A DNA stretch of 48,464 nt from CAZUSP01 sp964623505 (GTDB lineage Bacteria; Patescibacteriota; Minisyncoccia; Minisyncoccales; UBA1441), in NCBI GenBank assembly GCA_964623505.1, contig CAZUSP010000002.1, forward strand, positions 1-48,464, given 5' to 3'. A model generated the notes under the pieces. It saw only the letters and a program-made list of their open reading frames with translations, searched no databases and was not told the origin of the DNA. Shown in pieces: positions 23,273 to 32,548 of the stretch (its first letter is position 1; each line of letters opens with the position of its first letter). Made by a program: the position numbers and the translations under genes.

Positions 23273-23702
23273 TTTCAATTCTTGTTTTGGCAACTAACTC
23301 TGGCGTCAGTTTGATGGAAACATCGAACTGGCCTAGTTTTTTTATTGGATATTCAAGCATTATTTTCTCTTTATCAACAGAAAAACCTTCTTCTGTCAAT
23401 ACTTGGGCTATCTGAGCTGAGTCCACCGACTTAAACAATTGGCCCTTCTCCCCTGCTTCAACCAATATCTTAAAGGTCTTACCCGCCAAACTTTTGACCT
23501 GTTTTTCAGCTTGAGCCAATCGCTCTCGCTGAATCCTAGCGCGGGTTTCTTGGGTTCGAGCCAGCTCGGCCAGATTAACCTTATTGGCTGGCTTGACCAA
23601 CCCTTTCGGGATTAAATAATTTCTGGCGTGCCCGGCAGAAACTTGTTTTACTTCTCCCTTCAGGCCTAACTTGGGAACATCTTGATTAAGAATTACTTTC
23701 AT
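23259..23702 (-). CDS. rplI: 50S ribosomal protein L9
   Basis: The 147-residue protein has the two-domain L9 design. The N-terminal domain is MKVILNQDVPKLGLKGEVKQVSAGHARNYLIPKG, a connecting helix spans about 40-75 (LAELARTQETRARIQRER), and a C-terminal domain contains KLFKSV-like GQLFKSVDSAQIA. L9 binds 23S rRNA near the L1 stalk and helps reading-frame maintenance. Several CPR lineages are reported to lack L9, so its presence is taxonomically informative. It is convergent with rpmA (14-bp overlap) and 1 bp downstream of the Ctp protease gene on the same strand. Confidence 0.96.
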   Translation of the reverse strand: MKVILNQDVPKLGLKGEVKQVSAGHARNYLIPKGLVKPANKVNLAELARTQETRARIQRERLAQAEKQVKSLAGKTFKILVEAGEKGQLFKSVDSAQIAQVLTEEGFSVDKEKIMLEYPIKKLGQFDVSIKLTPELVAKTRIEISER

Positions 23703-23703
23703 C

Positions 23704-24915
23704 TTAATTAATGGTTTCTTTTAATATTTCTAAAGCCTTGTCTAATTGAGGATCTTGCCCGCTCTCCAAGAAATCTTCAAAGTTCATTTCAACCGTGACA
23801 TCCGGTTCAAGTCCATCTGATTCGATCAAGTGGCCATCCGGAGTAAGCCATTTGGCAATAGTGATCTTGACCAGCGAGCCGTCTCTTAGATTAAACGTTT
23901 GCTGGACTGATCCTTTGCCAAAAGACTGCTCGCCGACCATTTTTGTTCCCCTGTTGTCCCTAAGCGCACCAGCCAATATCTCGGAACCGGAGGCACTCCC
24001 CTGATTGATCAAAATAATTGTTGGATAATGAGAAAGCTTGGCATTTCCTTGAGCATAAAACTCTTCTTTTTGACCAGATCCAAGCTCTTCAATTGCCACC
24101 AGATCACCTCTATTCAAAAACCAGCCAGCTACGTCCACCGCTACTTCAAGATAGCCCCCCGGATTATTTCTTAGATCAAGTATTAATCCCTTGGCTGAAC
24201 TCTTGAGTATCTCTCCGGCAGCTGCTTGGAAATTACGAACCAGTCCTTCATGAAAATGATGAATCTTGAAGTAGGCAATATCTTGATCTATCAACTCCCA
24301 GCTGACTGAAGGAATTTTGATCACTGCCCGGGTGAGGATGAACTCCCTTTCCTCAAAAACATCCGGTCGCCGGATGCTCAAGTTAACCTCTGTTCCCTTG
24401 GGGCCCCTGATCAACCTGACCGCTTCTTCAGTCGTAATATCCAGAGCCGAGCGGTCATTGATCTTGATGATTTGGTCGCCTGGACGCAGTCCGGCTTTTT
24501 CAGCCGGTGTATTTTTAAGCGGAGAAATAACCGTGATGAAGCTTTTTTTAAGACCTATTTCCATTCCCACCCCCTCGATCTCTCCGGAAAGATTCTCTCG
24601 AAACTTGACCGATTCTTCCGGATTAAAAAAAGAAGTGTGGGGATCTTTAGAAGACCTAAGCATGCCACCGATCGCCCCATGTATCATCTCTTCTCGATTC
24701 AGATCTTCAGGGTTAATATAATATTTTTCTAAATAATTCCAGGCCTCCCAAAAAACAGATAAATCAACTTCTTCCGGCGGAACTATCGGTGCTCGGCAAG
24801 AAATCAATCCTTGCTGTAAAAGCAAAGCCGTGATGATTATCCCGCCAACGAAAAAACCAAGGACAAAAACGCCCCAAGAGCTTTTTTGATTTAATTTGTT
24901 TTTAATATTAATCAT
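23704..24915 (-). CDS. C-terminal processing peptidase (S41 family, CtpA-like)
   Basis: The 403-residue protein has an N-terminal membrane anchor (about 13-37), a helical segment and a PDZ domain (about 100-185) with GVGMEIGLKK and PGDQIIKINDR. The S41 core carries the catalytic Ser in NQGSASGSEILAGAL and the Lys in FGKGSVQQ. GLILDLRNNPGGYLEVAVDVA is the family hallmark. It acts outside the membrane, trimming or degrading exported proteins. The stop is 1 bp from rplI, suggesting one transcript. Upstream is tRNA-Lys on the same strand. Confidence 0.94.
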   Translation of the reverse strand: MINIKNKLNQKSSWGVFVLGFFVGGIIITALLLQQGLISCRAPIVPPEEVDLSVFWEAWNYLEKYYINPEDLNREEMIHGAIGGMLRSSKDPHTSFFNPEESVKFRENLSGEIEGVGMEIGLKKSFITVISPLKNTPAEKAGLRPGDQIIKINDRSALDITTEEAVRLIRGPKGTEVNLSIRRPDVFEEREFILTRAVIKIPSVSWELIDQDIAYFKIHHFHEGLVRNFQAAAGEILKSSAKGLILDLRNNPGGYLEVAVDVAGWFLNRGDLVAIEELGSGQKEEFYAQGNAKLSHYPTIILINQGSASGSEILAGALRDNRGTKMVGEQSFGKGSVQQTFNLRDGSLVKITIAKWLTPDGHLIESDGLEPDVTVEMNFEDFLESGQDPQLDKALEILKETIN

Positions 24916-24925
24916 AATCAGGAAG

Positions 24926-24997
24926 TGGGTCCGGTGCGACTCGAACGCACAACTTACTGCTTAAAAGGCAGTTACTCTACCTTTGAGTTACGGACCC
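24926..24997 (-). tRNA. tRNA-Lys (anticodon TTT)
   Basis: The minus strand folds into a 72-nt cloverleaf. The acceptor GGGTCCG pairs with CGGACCC, the anticodon stem ACTGC/GCAGT encloses loop CTTTTAA (anticodon TTT), and the T arm is GTGCG/CGCAC with TTCGAGT. Discriminator A is followed by CTT, so CCA is not encoded. It lies between dnaJ and the Ctp protease gene on the same strand. Confidence 0.96.
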
Positions 24998-25018
24998 AAT
25001 GACAAAATTCATTTTAGG

Positions 25019-26089
25019 TTATAAGCCCCTTTTTTGCAAATCTTTTAAAGCCCTTTCCTGGTCCCCGGTCAACTTCTTGGGAACATTGATCTTGGTTTCT
25101 AGAAAAAGATCTCCACGGCCGAATCGGCCATAATGGGGAATTCCTTCTCCTTTTACCTTAATGATGCTTCCAGAAGCAGTTCCTTTTGGAAGACTAACAT
25201 CGATTTTTTTGCCCGAAAGCCCGGTGATGATCGTCAGCCCACCAAGCGTCGCTTGAGAAAAGCTAATTGGTAAAACAGCCAATAAGTCATCTCCCTGCCG
25301 CTGAAAAACAGGATGGGATCTAACGGCAATCTCGACATAAAAATCACCCGATAGCTGTCCCCTGATCCCAGCCTGGCCTTGTTGGCTGAATTTTAAAACT
25401 TGTCCCTGGTCTACTCCGGCTGGAATGGAAATGTCCACCGATGCCCTCTGCTTGACTCTCCCCTGTCCATGACAGACATGGCAAGGACTATCCGGCACCC
25501 GACCAAAACCCTGACATTCAGGGCAAAAGCTGTAACGAGTCATACTGCCGAAAATGGTTCTTTTAATCTGGTGAACCTGTCCTTTCCCCCGGCAAGCCGA
25601 GCATTCTTTGTCTTTCGAGCCAGGCTCTCCTCCCCCTCCTCGGCATCTTTCGCAAACATTATATTTTTCAAGATTGATTTTTTTTGTTTGAGCTGCAAGG
25701 GTTTCGGCCAAATCAATTTGAATTCTCAAATGAATATCATCTCCTCGAGGAGCTTTTTTTTGCCTTGATTCCCGGCGAAAGGCAAAATCAAAAAGATCCC
25801 CCAGATTAAGATCGCTGAAAATGTCACTGAAATCAGCTGATTGAAAATCAAAACCAAATGGCGACCCGCCAGCATGATGTTGCCCCGAAAAAGACGATCC
25901 AAATTGATCGTATTGAGCTCTCTTGGCGTCATGCGAGAGAACCTGATAAGCTTCGTTGATCTTCTTGAACTGGGTTTCATTCCCACCCTTGTCGGGATGG
26001 TGCTTGTGGGCTAATCGACGATAGGCTTTTTTAATTTCGTCCCGAGAAGCATTACGATTAACCCCTAAAATTTCATAATAATCTTCCAT
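25019..26089 (-). CDS. dnaJ: Chaperone DnaJ
   Basis: DnaJ delivers substrates to DnaK and triggers its ATPase. The 356-residue protein has the J domain with His31-Pro32-Asp33, a G/F-rich linker (GSSFSGQHHAGGSPFGFDF), and a zinc centre with four CxxCxGxG-type repeats (CERCRGGG, CSACRGKG, CPECQGFG, CHVCHGQG). C-terminal substrate-binding domains follow. It is a class I DnaJ. It is 5 bp downstream of dnaK in the grpE-dnaK-dnaJ operon. A tRNA-Lys follows 21 bp after its stop. Confidence 0.97.
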   Translation of the reverse strand: MEDYYEILGVNRNASRDEIKKAYRRLAHKHHPDKGGNETQFKKINEAYQVLSHDAKRAQYDQFGSSFSGQHHAGGSPFGFDFQSADFSDIFSDLNLGDLFDFAFRRESRQKKAPRGDDIHLRIQIDLAETLAAQTKKINLEKYNVCERCRGGGGEPGSKDKECSACRGKGQVHQIKRTIFGSMTRYSFCPECQGFGRVPDSPCHVCHGQGRVKQRASVDISIPAGVDQGQVLKFSQQGQAGIRGQLSGDFYVEIAVRSHPVFQRQGDDLLAVLPISFSQATLGGLTIITGLSGKKIDVSLPKGTASGSIIKVKGEGIPHYGRFGRGDLFLETKINVPKKLTGDQERALKDLQKRGL

Positions 26090-26094
26090 ACCGC

Positions 26095-27951
26095 TTAAGA
26101 AGAAGATGAATTATCTCCCGGTTTCTTTTCTTGATCGCTTTTGCTTTGATTCTGCTGATAGATCTGAGCCCCGATTTTCTGCAACAACTGCTGGAGCGAA
26201 TCCATTTTTTGCCTGATATCATTTATGTTCTCACCGTTCTTGGACTGTTCTAATTCGGTCAGGCCTTTTTCCAGAGCCTCTTTATCTTCAGCCGATATCT
26301 TTTCTTTCAGATCCTGGATAGTTTTACGACCACTATAAATCACGGCATCGGCCTGGTTCTTTGTTTCGGCCATCTGCCTTATCTGATCGTCTTGTTCAGC
26401 ATAATCTTGTTCTTCTTTTTTCATTCTCTCTATCTCTTCCTTGGATACGCTCGCCGATCCCTCAAGACGAATAGATTGTTCTTTATTTGTTCCTTTATCT
26501 CGAGCCGAGACATTTAAAATTCCATTGACATCTATGTCGAATGAAACCTCTATCTGGGGCACTCCTCGAGGAGCTGGCGGAAGGCCATCTAAAATGAACC
26601 GGCCAAGACTTCGATTGTCTTTGGCCATCGCCCTTTCTCCCTGCAAAACATTTATCTCGACCGATGTTTGACTGTCAGCCGCCGTCGAAAAAATCTGAAT
26701 CTTCTTTATCGGCACAGTGGTGTTTTTATCTATTAATTTGGTCATAACCCCGCCCATGGTCTCAAGTCCCAGAGAAAGAGGAACCACATCGAGCAAAAGA
26801 ACGTCTTTCATCTCTCCCTGAAGAATTCCCCCCTGAACGGCTGCGCCGATAGCCACCACCTCATCGGGATTGATCGACCTATTCGGATCGCGATCAAACA
26901 TCTTTTTTATCTCTTCTTGTATCTTCGGCATCCTGGTCTGGCCGCCGACCAAAACCACCTCTTCTATTTCTTTTGGCTCTAGTTGCGCATCTTTTAAAAC
27001 ATTTCTGGTCAATTCCAAAGACCGATCAATATATTCAGAAACCATCTCTTCCAAAGTAGATCGGTTCAGAGAGTATAAGAGATGCTTTGGTCCCTCATCG
27101 CTGGAAGTTATGAATGGTAAATTTATCTCGGTTTCCAAGGTTGTGGAAAGCTCAATCTTGGCTTTTTCGGACGCATCTTTTATTCTTTGCAGAGCCAATG
27201 AATCCTTGGAAAGATCAATTCCCTCGTCTTGCCGGAAACGATCAATTACCCAGCCGATTATCTTTTGATCAAAATCATTCCCGCCCAAATGAGTATCCCC
27301 TCCGGTGGCTTTAACCTCGATGGTATCTTCGTTGATATCTAAAACCGATACATCAAAAGTTCCACCGCCAAAATCGTAAACCAGTATCTGCTCGTCTTTT
27401 CTCTTGGTCAATCCGTAGGCCAGGGCGGCCGCCGTCGGCTCGTTGATCACTCGACGCACCTTGAGACCGGCAATTTCACCGGCGGCCTTAGTTTCTTGGC
27501 GCTGATCATCGTTGAAGTAGGCCGGACAAGTAATCACGGCTTCGTTAATCGGCGAGCCGATCTTCGTCTCGGCATCTTTTTTCAGCTTTTCCAGGATCAT
27601 GGCCGAAATCTGAACTGGCTTGTACCATTTGTCACCCATTTTTACCTCAATACGATCATCCGAGGTCTGACGAATCTTGAATGGAGATCTTTTGATGTCT
27701 TCTTGTATGGCTGAATCAGAAAAGTTTCGGCCAATCAGTCTTTTGGTACTAAAAATAGTATTTCCGGGATTGGTCACGATCTGCCGCTGTGCCAAGACAC
27801 CGACCAGTCTCTCCCCTTTTTTATTCACCGCCACCACCGAGGGCACTGTTCGGGCCCCTTCTTTGCTCTCAATTATTTTTGGCTCTCCGGCCTCAATCGT
27901 AGCCATGGCCGAGAACGTCGTGCCAAGATCAATTCCTAATATTTTAGACAT
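26095..27951 (-). CDS. dnaK: Chaperone DnaK (Hsp70)
   Basis: The 618-residue Hsp70 has the ATPase domain with GIDLGTTFSAMA (phosphate 1), DFGGGTFDVSVLD (phosphate 2) and VLVGGQTRMPKIQ (adenosine). The linker region DVLLLDVVPLSLGLETMGG and a substrate-binding beta-sandwich plus helical lid follow. The C-terminus ends in a Ser-rich DNSSSS rather than the EEVD-like acidic tail. It is cytosolic. It follows grpE by 16 bp. No hrcA or CIRCE operator is seen, so heat-shock control by HrcA is not supported here. Confidence 0.98.
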   Translation of the reverse strand: MSKILGIDLGTTFSAMATIEAGEPKIIESKEGARTVPSVVAVNKKGERLVGVLAQRQIVTNPGNTIFSTKRLIGRNFSDSAIQEDIKRSPFKIRQTSDDRIEVKMGDKWYKPVQISAMILEKLKKDAETKIGSPINEAVITCPAYFNDDQRQETKAAGEIAGLKVRRVINEPTAAALAYGLTKRKDEQILVYDFGGGTFDVSVLDINEDTIEVKATGGDTHLGGNDFDQKIIGWVIDRFRQDEGIDLSKDSLALQRIKDASEKAKIELSTTLETEINLPFITSSDEGPKHLLYSLNRSTLEEMVSEYIDRSLELTRNVLKDAQLEPKEIEEVVLVGGQTRMPKIQEEIKKMFDRDPNRSINPDEVVAIGAAVQGGILQGEMKDVLLLDVVPLSLGLETMGGVMTKLIDKNTTVPIKKIQIFSTAADSQTSVEINVLQGERAMAKDNRSLGRFILDGLPPAPRGVPQIEVSFDIDVNGILNVSARDKGTNKEQSIRLEGSASVSKEEIERMKKEEQDYAEQDDQIRQMAETKNQADAVIYSGRKTIQDLKEKISAEDKEALEKGLTELEQSKNGENINDIRQKMDSLQQLLQKIGAQIYQQNQSKSDQEKKPGDNSSSS

Positions 27952-27967
27952 AGTTTCGATAAAATGT

Positions 27968-28465
27968 TTAATTCTTATTTTTGCCCGCCACCTTAACTTT
28001 AGCCGGTCTTAATAATTTTTGATGCAATAAATAACCAGGTAAAACCTCTTCAATTATATAACCCTCTTCATTCCCCTCCTGAACAACTACTTCGACGGCT
28101 TCGTGCTTCTCTGGATCAAATTCCTGGTTGGTAGTTTCTATTTGAGCAACTCCCCAGCGATCCATTAAAGCAAATAATTTTTTCCTTACTTCAACCGCTC
28201 CCTGATGTAACAGCTGTTCCTTTTCTTTTTTTGCCTCAACGATAAAACGATCTAGGTTATCCAGAATATCCAATAAACCAAGAATCATTTCTCGATTTGA
28301 TCTTTGGGCCAGATCAGTGATTCGATCTTTTTCATCTTTCTTATAATTTAGCAGTTCGGCCCTAGCTCTCTGCCATCCCTCCAGGTATTCATCTCTCTCT
28401 TTCTTATAAATTTCTAACTCTTTTCGAAAATTGATGTATTTTTTATCTGATTTTTCTTTAGACAT
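27968..28465 (-). CDS. grpE: Nucleotide exchange factor GrpE
   Basis: GrpE releases ADP from DnaK. The 165-residue protein has a long N-terminal coiled coil (KSDKKYINFRKELEIYKKER, then YLEGWQRARAELLNYKKDE) and the C-terminal beta domain with VAQIETTNQEFDPEKHEAVEVV and IIEEVLPGYLLHQKLLRPAKV. This matches the family end to end. It is the first gene of the operon, behind a good sigma-70 promoter with a leader of about 15 nt and no obvious Shine-Dalgarno. Confidence 0.96.
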   Translation of the reverse strand: MSKEKSDKKYINFRKELEIYKKERDEYLEGWQRARAELLNYKKDEKDRITDLAQRSNREMILGLLDILDNLDRFIVEAKKEKEQLLHQGAVEVRKKLFALMDRWGVAQIETTNQEFDPEKHEAVEVVVQEGNEEGYIIEEVLPGYLLHQKLLRPAKVKVAGKNKN

Positions 28466-28486
28466 ATTGACTTAAAATATGAATGG

Positions 28487-28515
28487 ATGATAACACAAGT
28501 TTGCCTCTGTGTCAA
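28487..28515 (-). promoter_or_regulatory. Promoter of the grpE-dnaK-dnaJ operon
   Basis: On the minus strand a perfect -35 TTGACA (28510-28515) is separated by 17 bp from the -10 TATCAT (28487-28492). This predicts a start near 28480, about 15 nt before the grpE ATG. No CIRCE inverted repeat overlaps it. The promoter separates this operon from the upstream ftsQ. Confidence 0.8.
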
Positions 28516-28525
28516 TTTAGAGAAA

Positions 28526-29302
28526 TTAGCGATTTTGTTCAACATAATAAACCCTTTCCTGGTGCCCGCCCACGTCTACATACCTTAATCGGGCAATATC
28601 GGCCATCTCTCTAGTTTGCAAAAAAAGACCCAGCCGAAAAAGTTGCCCCGACGTCTCCATTGAGCGATCAAGATAGATGCTCCACTCTGCTCCACCCTCA
28701 TCAGGATTTTCCATTATTATCTCTACCTTGGCTCCATTGATCTTGATTGCTTTTAAAGTCAGTGATGGAAATATCGCCAACTTTTCTTTTATATCGCCAA
28801 ACATGATAAATAAATTCGCTCCAATTTGTTCTTTATCGATCAAGGACAATAATACTTTGGTTGTTGCTTCCGGACAAGAATCGATAGATTCCAGAAAATT
28901 ACCATCCTGGTCAAAGAGCCAGGGTTCTAAGTTGGATTGCAAACAATAATAAGGTTCTTTTTCGGTTAATGAAACAACCAGAGTGTTCGGCCACCGACGA
29001 AATATTCTAATTGAATCAATATAGGGAAAATGCTTTTTGATCTGTTCGGCCGCTATTCCTATCGGTCCAACCAGGCTTTTGACGGTTCGACTACTCAAAT
29101 AGGACAAAGATGTTTCCCGAAGTTGATCTAACGACACTCTTTGATTCCCTTCAATGACTAAATTATTAAAACGAAAAACCGGAGAAAAGATCAAAATATA
29201 AGTTGTCAACAAGATGAAAATGAAAATCAAAACACTCCAACGAAACCATTTCTGGGCGTAAAAAACCTTTCTGGTTTTGAATTTCTTCCCTGCTCCATTC
29301 AT
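28526..29302 (-). CDS. ftsQ: Cell division protein FtsQ
   Basis: FtsQ is a bitopic divisome protein linking early and late division proteins. The 258-residue protein has a basic cytosolic start, one TM helix (about 22-42), and a POTRA domain with VFRFNNLVIEGNQRVSLDQLRE and FPYIDSIRIFRRWPNTLVVSLTEKEP. An extracytoplasmic beta domain follows. The order matches the FtsQ/DivIB family. It is the last gene of the long minus-strand wall cluster and overlaps the FemX-like gene by 4 bp. Separation from ftsW (on the other strand) is unlike the classic dcw order. Confidence 0.88.
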   Translation of the reverse strand: MNGAGKKFKTRKVFYAQKWFRWSVLIFIFILLTTYILIFSPVFRFNNLVIEGNQRVSLDQLRETSLSYLSSRTVKSLVGPIGIAAEQIKKHFPYIDSIRIFRRWPNTLVVSLTEKEPYYCLQSNLEPWLFDQDGNFLESIDSCPEATTKVLLSLIDKEQIGANLFIMFGDIKEKLAIFPSLTLKAIKINGAKVEIIMENPDEGGAEWSIYLDRSMETSGQLFRLGLFLQTREMADIARLRYVDVGGHQERVYYVEQNR

Positions 29303-30366
29303 ATTTTTCTTTTACGACGACGCTGCTTTTCTAAAAAATAATTAAAGTAATAGGGCCACCGGAAGGCCAGATCATAGCCTGGGCAATAATCAAATCTTTC
29401 GCCCCCAAAGCCCTTTTTGAACAAACTTAATCCATAATAAGCATGAGACGGATCATCCTTTTTGGCAATACCCCAAAAATTATAGGTATGGCAGCCTCTC
29501 TTCTTTGCTTCTTGAATGGCGGCCCATTGAAGCCGGTACGAGGCCGGTGCTTCTTTGGGCTGCCTATCAGCCGAAGCCCCTTGATAATAGTGGCCGATTC
29601 CTTGGTAGAAAACAATAATAACCGAAGCCAGAAGCTGCTTTCGATAATAGGCCGTTATGACTGCGGCTTGGTTATTTGATCCGAGAATCTCTAATTCCTT
29701 CTCCAAATAATTCCGAGAAAAGGCTTGAAAGTTATGGCGGTTAACTGTTTTTTCGTAAAGCTGCAAGAAGGGGTCGAGATCGGAAAGATCGTTTCCGATT
29801 CTAACCGTTAAATCCTTGTTTTCCAACCCTTTCCTGACCAGATAACGAGTGGTTTTTCTCATACCCCTCATTAGTTCCTCATCGCTAACATCTATCCGCC
29901 GACACCAGGTCACATCTGGAGTAATAAATATTGGGGCTTTGATTAATCCTTTTTTCTTGAAAAAAGCACGATCTTGATCGTTATCCGGCCAAGCTGGAGA
30001 AATTCTCAAAAAAACCAGATGATTGTTCGATCTTGCTTTTCCCTTCAGGTGATCAATGATCAGGCTTGTTATTTCGGCTTTGAAGCATTCGTGTCGATCA
30101 GAAATCAGCGGTCCGTGAGGAATGAAAAGGAACTTCCAGTTAAGATTGAATTTTTTTATCAATGGCATTTCAGCCACCAAGGCGCCGCCAATCAATTCTT
30201 GTTGCTTGAAAACTCCTATTAAGTCGACTTTCTGCCCCAACGACTGTCGCCATTCTTGAGAGGACCAAGATTGCATAAAGGTCTTGTGCCGACAGCTAGC
30301 ATTAAGCCGCTCCCACTGATCCTTATCGGAGATTGTTGAAACTTTAAACATTTGATGATGAAACAT
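29299..30366 (-). CDS. FemX/FemAB-like peptidoglycan-bridge aminoacyltransferase
   Basis: The 355-residue protein has the double-GNAT Fem architecture. LIGVFKQQELIGGALVAEMPLIKKFNLNWKFLFIPHGPLI occurs in the first lobe. KTTRYLVRKGLENKDLTVRIG follows, and QAAVITAYYRKQLLASVIIVFYQGIGHYYQGAS lies in the second. YNFWGIAKKDDPSHAYYGLSLFKKGFGGE is the hallmark C-terminal block. Family members add amino acids from aminoacyl-tRNA to the third residue of lipid II. An internal ATG at 30351 is an alternative start; the annotated start overlaps the upstream nuclease gene by 23 bp. The neighbourhood of wall genes supports the role. Confidence 0.87.
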   Translation of the reverse strand: MFHHQMFKVSTISDKDQWERLNASCRHKTFMQSWSSQEWRQSLGQKVDLIGVFKQQELIGGALVAEMPLIKKFNLNWKFLFIPHGPLISDRHECFKAEITSLIIDHLKGKARSNNHLVFLRISPAWPDNDQDRAFFKKKGLIKAPIFITPDVTWCRRIDVSDEELMRGMRKTTRYLVRKGLENKDLTVRIGNDLSDLDPFLQLYEKTVNRHNFQAFSRNYLEKELEILGSNNQAAVITAYYRKQLLASVIIVFYQGIGHYYQGASADRQPKEAPASYRLQWAAIQEAKKRGCHTYNFWGIAKKDDPSHAYYGLSLFKKGFGGERFDYCPGYDLAFRWPYYFNYFLEKQRRRKRKI

Positions 30367-31090
30367 TCTGCTCGACCTCTTTTAATTTCTGATGATAAAG
30401 GCAGTGCTCACAATCTTTATCGGCTTCGGGCAAAGCTGATCCTTTTAAACAAAGATACAGTTCTTTGATCTTTTTTTCAATCCAAGAATCTTCCCCTTGG
30501 TAAGGAATCAGTTCAACCTTAAACTCCAGCCGACCATCAAAAGTTTGGCGATCTTTTTCGCCGTTAGCATAAACAAAATAACCAACCGGAGAAACCTTGA
30601 ACCCATTCTGCCTCAAAAGCCATTGATACATCTCGATCTGTCTTTTGTACGGTTCTCGATATTTACTGTCCAAGGTAATCGGCTCACTGGTACTGGTAGC
30701 TTTATAATCCACCACGATCAAACTGCCGTCTTCATCTTCCCAGATATCGTCAACCGCACCATAAATTATTAAATTTGTCGGCAGATGATGCCAGCGAACC
30801 CCCTTGAAGTTCTTTCTCCACTCGTCCATCATTGGATGCTGAAAAGGTACGGCCTTGAGGCCATAGGTTTTCATCAAAGGATGAGGTTCACCCTTGGCCC
30901 GACAAGCATCGAACTCCTTCTTTAAAAGAGTATCGACCGCTACATTTAAAGGAAAACCCGGCCAAGATGGACGGCTAATGCCCAATCTTTCTTGAAGATA
31001 AAAACAACGTGGACACTGCAAGAAAAGTTCAACCCGAGTTCGACTTAAGGGATAAGGGCTTGAAGATGCGGCCTGAAAAGTTCTTTTCAT
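30344..31090 (-). CDS. PD-(D/E)XK nuclease (RecB/Cas4-like domain)
   Basis: The 248-residue protein has a nuclease core with GAVDDIWEDEDGSLIVVDYKAT (Asp and the D-x-K pair) and YKRQIEMYQWLLRQNGF (the QxxxY motif of RecB/AddB/Cas4 nucleases). CPRC at residues 26-29 and CEHC at 227-230 give four cysteines that could hold a zinc ion or Fe-S cluster. No helicase domain is fused. It probably processes DNA ends during repair. No cas genes or CRISPR array are in the window, so a Cas4 role is not supported. It is wedged between xseB (4-bp overlap) and the FemX gene. Confidence 0.85.
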   Translation of the reverse strand: MKRTFQAASSSPYPLSRTRVELFLQCPRCFYLQERLGISRPSWPGFPLNVAVDTLLKKEFDACRAKGEPHPLMKTYGLKAVPFQHPMMDEWRKNFKGVRWHHLPTNLIIYGAVDDIWEDEDGSLIVVDYKATSTSEPITLDSKYREPYKRQIEMYQWLLRQNGFKVSPVGYFVYANGEKDRQTFDGRLEFKVELIPYQGEDSWIEKKIKELYLCLKGSALPEADKDCEHCLYHQKLKEVEQNVSSSNV

Positions 31091-31290
31091 TTTTTAAACT
31101 TTTGATTAATCTTTTCAATCTCAATTTCGGCCGACTTGATCCGACTTCGGCAAACATCAATTAAAATATAAGCCCTCTTGAGCCTTTCGGCCAGACGATC
31201 AATATCAACATTTTCCGAATTTAGTTCCAGCAATATTTTTTCCAGCTCTTTTAAAGCGGCCTGATATGACACTTCACTATTTTTAACCAT
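31087..31290 (-). CDS. xseB: Exodeoxyribonuclease VII small subunit
   Basis: The 67-residue helical protein has the XseB pattern SYQAALKELEKILLELNSENVDIDRLAERLKRAYILIDVCRSRI. It forms the long helical hairpin that binds XseA in the ssDNA-specific exonuclease VII. It overlaps xseA by 8 bp and the downstream nuclease gene by 4 bp, fitting translational coupling of the two subunits. Confidence 0.93.
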   Translation of the reverse strand: MVKNSEVSYQAALKELEKILLELNSENVDIDRLAERLKRAYILIDVCRSRIKSAEIEIEKINQKFKK

Positions 31291-32548
31291 TTTTCTTAAT
31301 GTTAATTTTCTGAACTATGCTTTTGATCTCACCATCAGAAAGAACAGTTGTTAGATCGTCTTCGCGCGCCAGACAACGAGCAGTCCGAAGGACCCTGCCC
31401 TTAAAAAGAGTAATGCTGAATCCCCTCTTAATTATATTACCTGGGTCAAGTAGAGCCAATTTCTCCTGAAGAAAATCCATCCGACCAACATGCCTTTTCA
31501 ATAAATATTGAACCCGTTCCAGGTATCTTGTCGGCCAAGACTCAACCCAGCTTTTCTGGCTCTGAATAATATGGTCGGACTTGTTTTTAATAAGCCCCAA
31601 AATGGATTGCGTCTTTTGCCCGGCCATTTTTAGGACATGGAGACTCGTTTGATTAATTTCTCGACTTAATTGTCCCAACTCCATCGAAAATCTTTTCACT
31701 CTTTCCACAATGAATTCGGCCGTAGCCGTTGGAGTGGCTAAATGCTGATAGGCAACCATGTCAGCCACGCTGATATTGGTAAAATGGCCAATGCCAGTTA
31801 AAACTGGTTTCGGAAAATGAGCTATTTTCTCGGCGATCAAACGGTTATCAAACCAGCTTAAATCAGTGCTTGATCCACCGCCGCGCACCAAGACTAAAAC
31901 ATCTATTTGATCTTTGTTTCGATTAAAATAATCAAGGCCAGCGACGACTTCTTTCTCAGTGCGAGGACCTTGGACCGAAGAAAACCAGAAATGTATCTTA
32001 AATTTGAATTCGCTTTGTTCCAGCTTGGAAATAAAGTCATGGTAGCCCTCGCCTTCGTTGGTAATCAAGCCAATACTTAATGGCACTGGCGTGAGTTGAA
32101 GTTGCCTGTTCTTTTTAATAAGGTTTTTTTTGATAAGCCAATCGACTATTTCCTGGCGACCCTGGGCCAACTTGCCCAAGGTGAAACTTGGGTCAATATC
32201 TTGAATAACCAGAGAATAAATTCCATAACGAACGCTAACCGAAAGACGAACTCGAAAACGAACACCCAATCCATCCATGCCGGCAACTTTCATGCCGGCT
32301 TCTTTCATTCTCAATCTTATAATTTGTTTCTGTGGTTGATAAAGAACACATTTAATAGAAGAAACATTTTCGTTTTTGCTCTTGCTTTTCTCTGATAACT
32401 GAAAATAGATGTTATCTTTCTCTTTATTCTTGTCAAAATCACTAATCTCACCCTGCACCCAGACCGGATAAGGACAAGATCCTTCAATAATTCCCTTTAT
32501 GACCCGATTGATCTCTTCCACTCGATATGTCTTGTTTGAGTTATTCAT
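31283..32548 (-). CDS. xseA: Exodeoxyribonuclease VII large subunit
   Basis: The catalytic subunit of exonuclease VII degrades single-stranded DNA from both ends. The 421-residue protein has the N-terminal OB fold (about 1-105, with WVQGEISDF). The catalytic domain carries IGLITNEGEGYHDF, VLVLVRGGGSSTDLSWFDNRLIAEKIAHFPKPVLTGIGHFTN and HLATPTATAEF, followed by a long helical C-terminal arm. All diagnostic blocks are present. IGLIT replaces the more common GVITS. It overlaps rarA by 8 bp. Confidence 0.95.
   Translation of the reverse strand: MNNSNKTYRVEEINRVIKGIIEGSCPYPVWVQGEISDFDKNKEKDNIYFQLSEKSKSKNENVSSIKCVLYQPQKQIIRLRMKEAGMKVAGMDGLGVRFRVRLSVSVRYGIYSLVIQDIDPSFTLGKLAQGRQEIVDWLIKKNLIKKNRQLQLTPVPLSIGLITNEGEGYHDFISKLEQSEFKFKIHFWFSSVQGPRTEKEVVAGLDYFNRNKDQIDVLVLVRGGGSSTDLSWFDNRLIAEKIAHFPKPVLTGIGHFTNISVADMVAYQHLATPTATAEFIVERVKRFSMELGQLSREINQTSLHVLKMAGQKTQSILGLIKNKSDHIIQSQKSWVESWPTRYLERVQYLLKRHVGRMDFLQEKLALLDPGNIIKRGFSITLFKGRVLRTARCLAREDDLTTVLSDGEIKSIVQKINIKKNG

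Noticed and set aside
28466..28525. CIRCE operator upstream of grpE
   Set aside because: No TTAGCACTC-type inverted repeat is present; only a sigma-70 promoter is seen.
30344..31090. Cas4 of a CRISPR system
   Set aside because: No CRISPR repeats or other cas genes are in the window; the neighbours are repair and wall genes.
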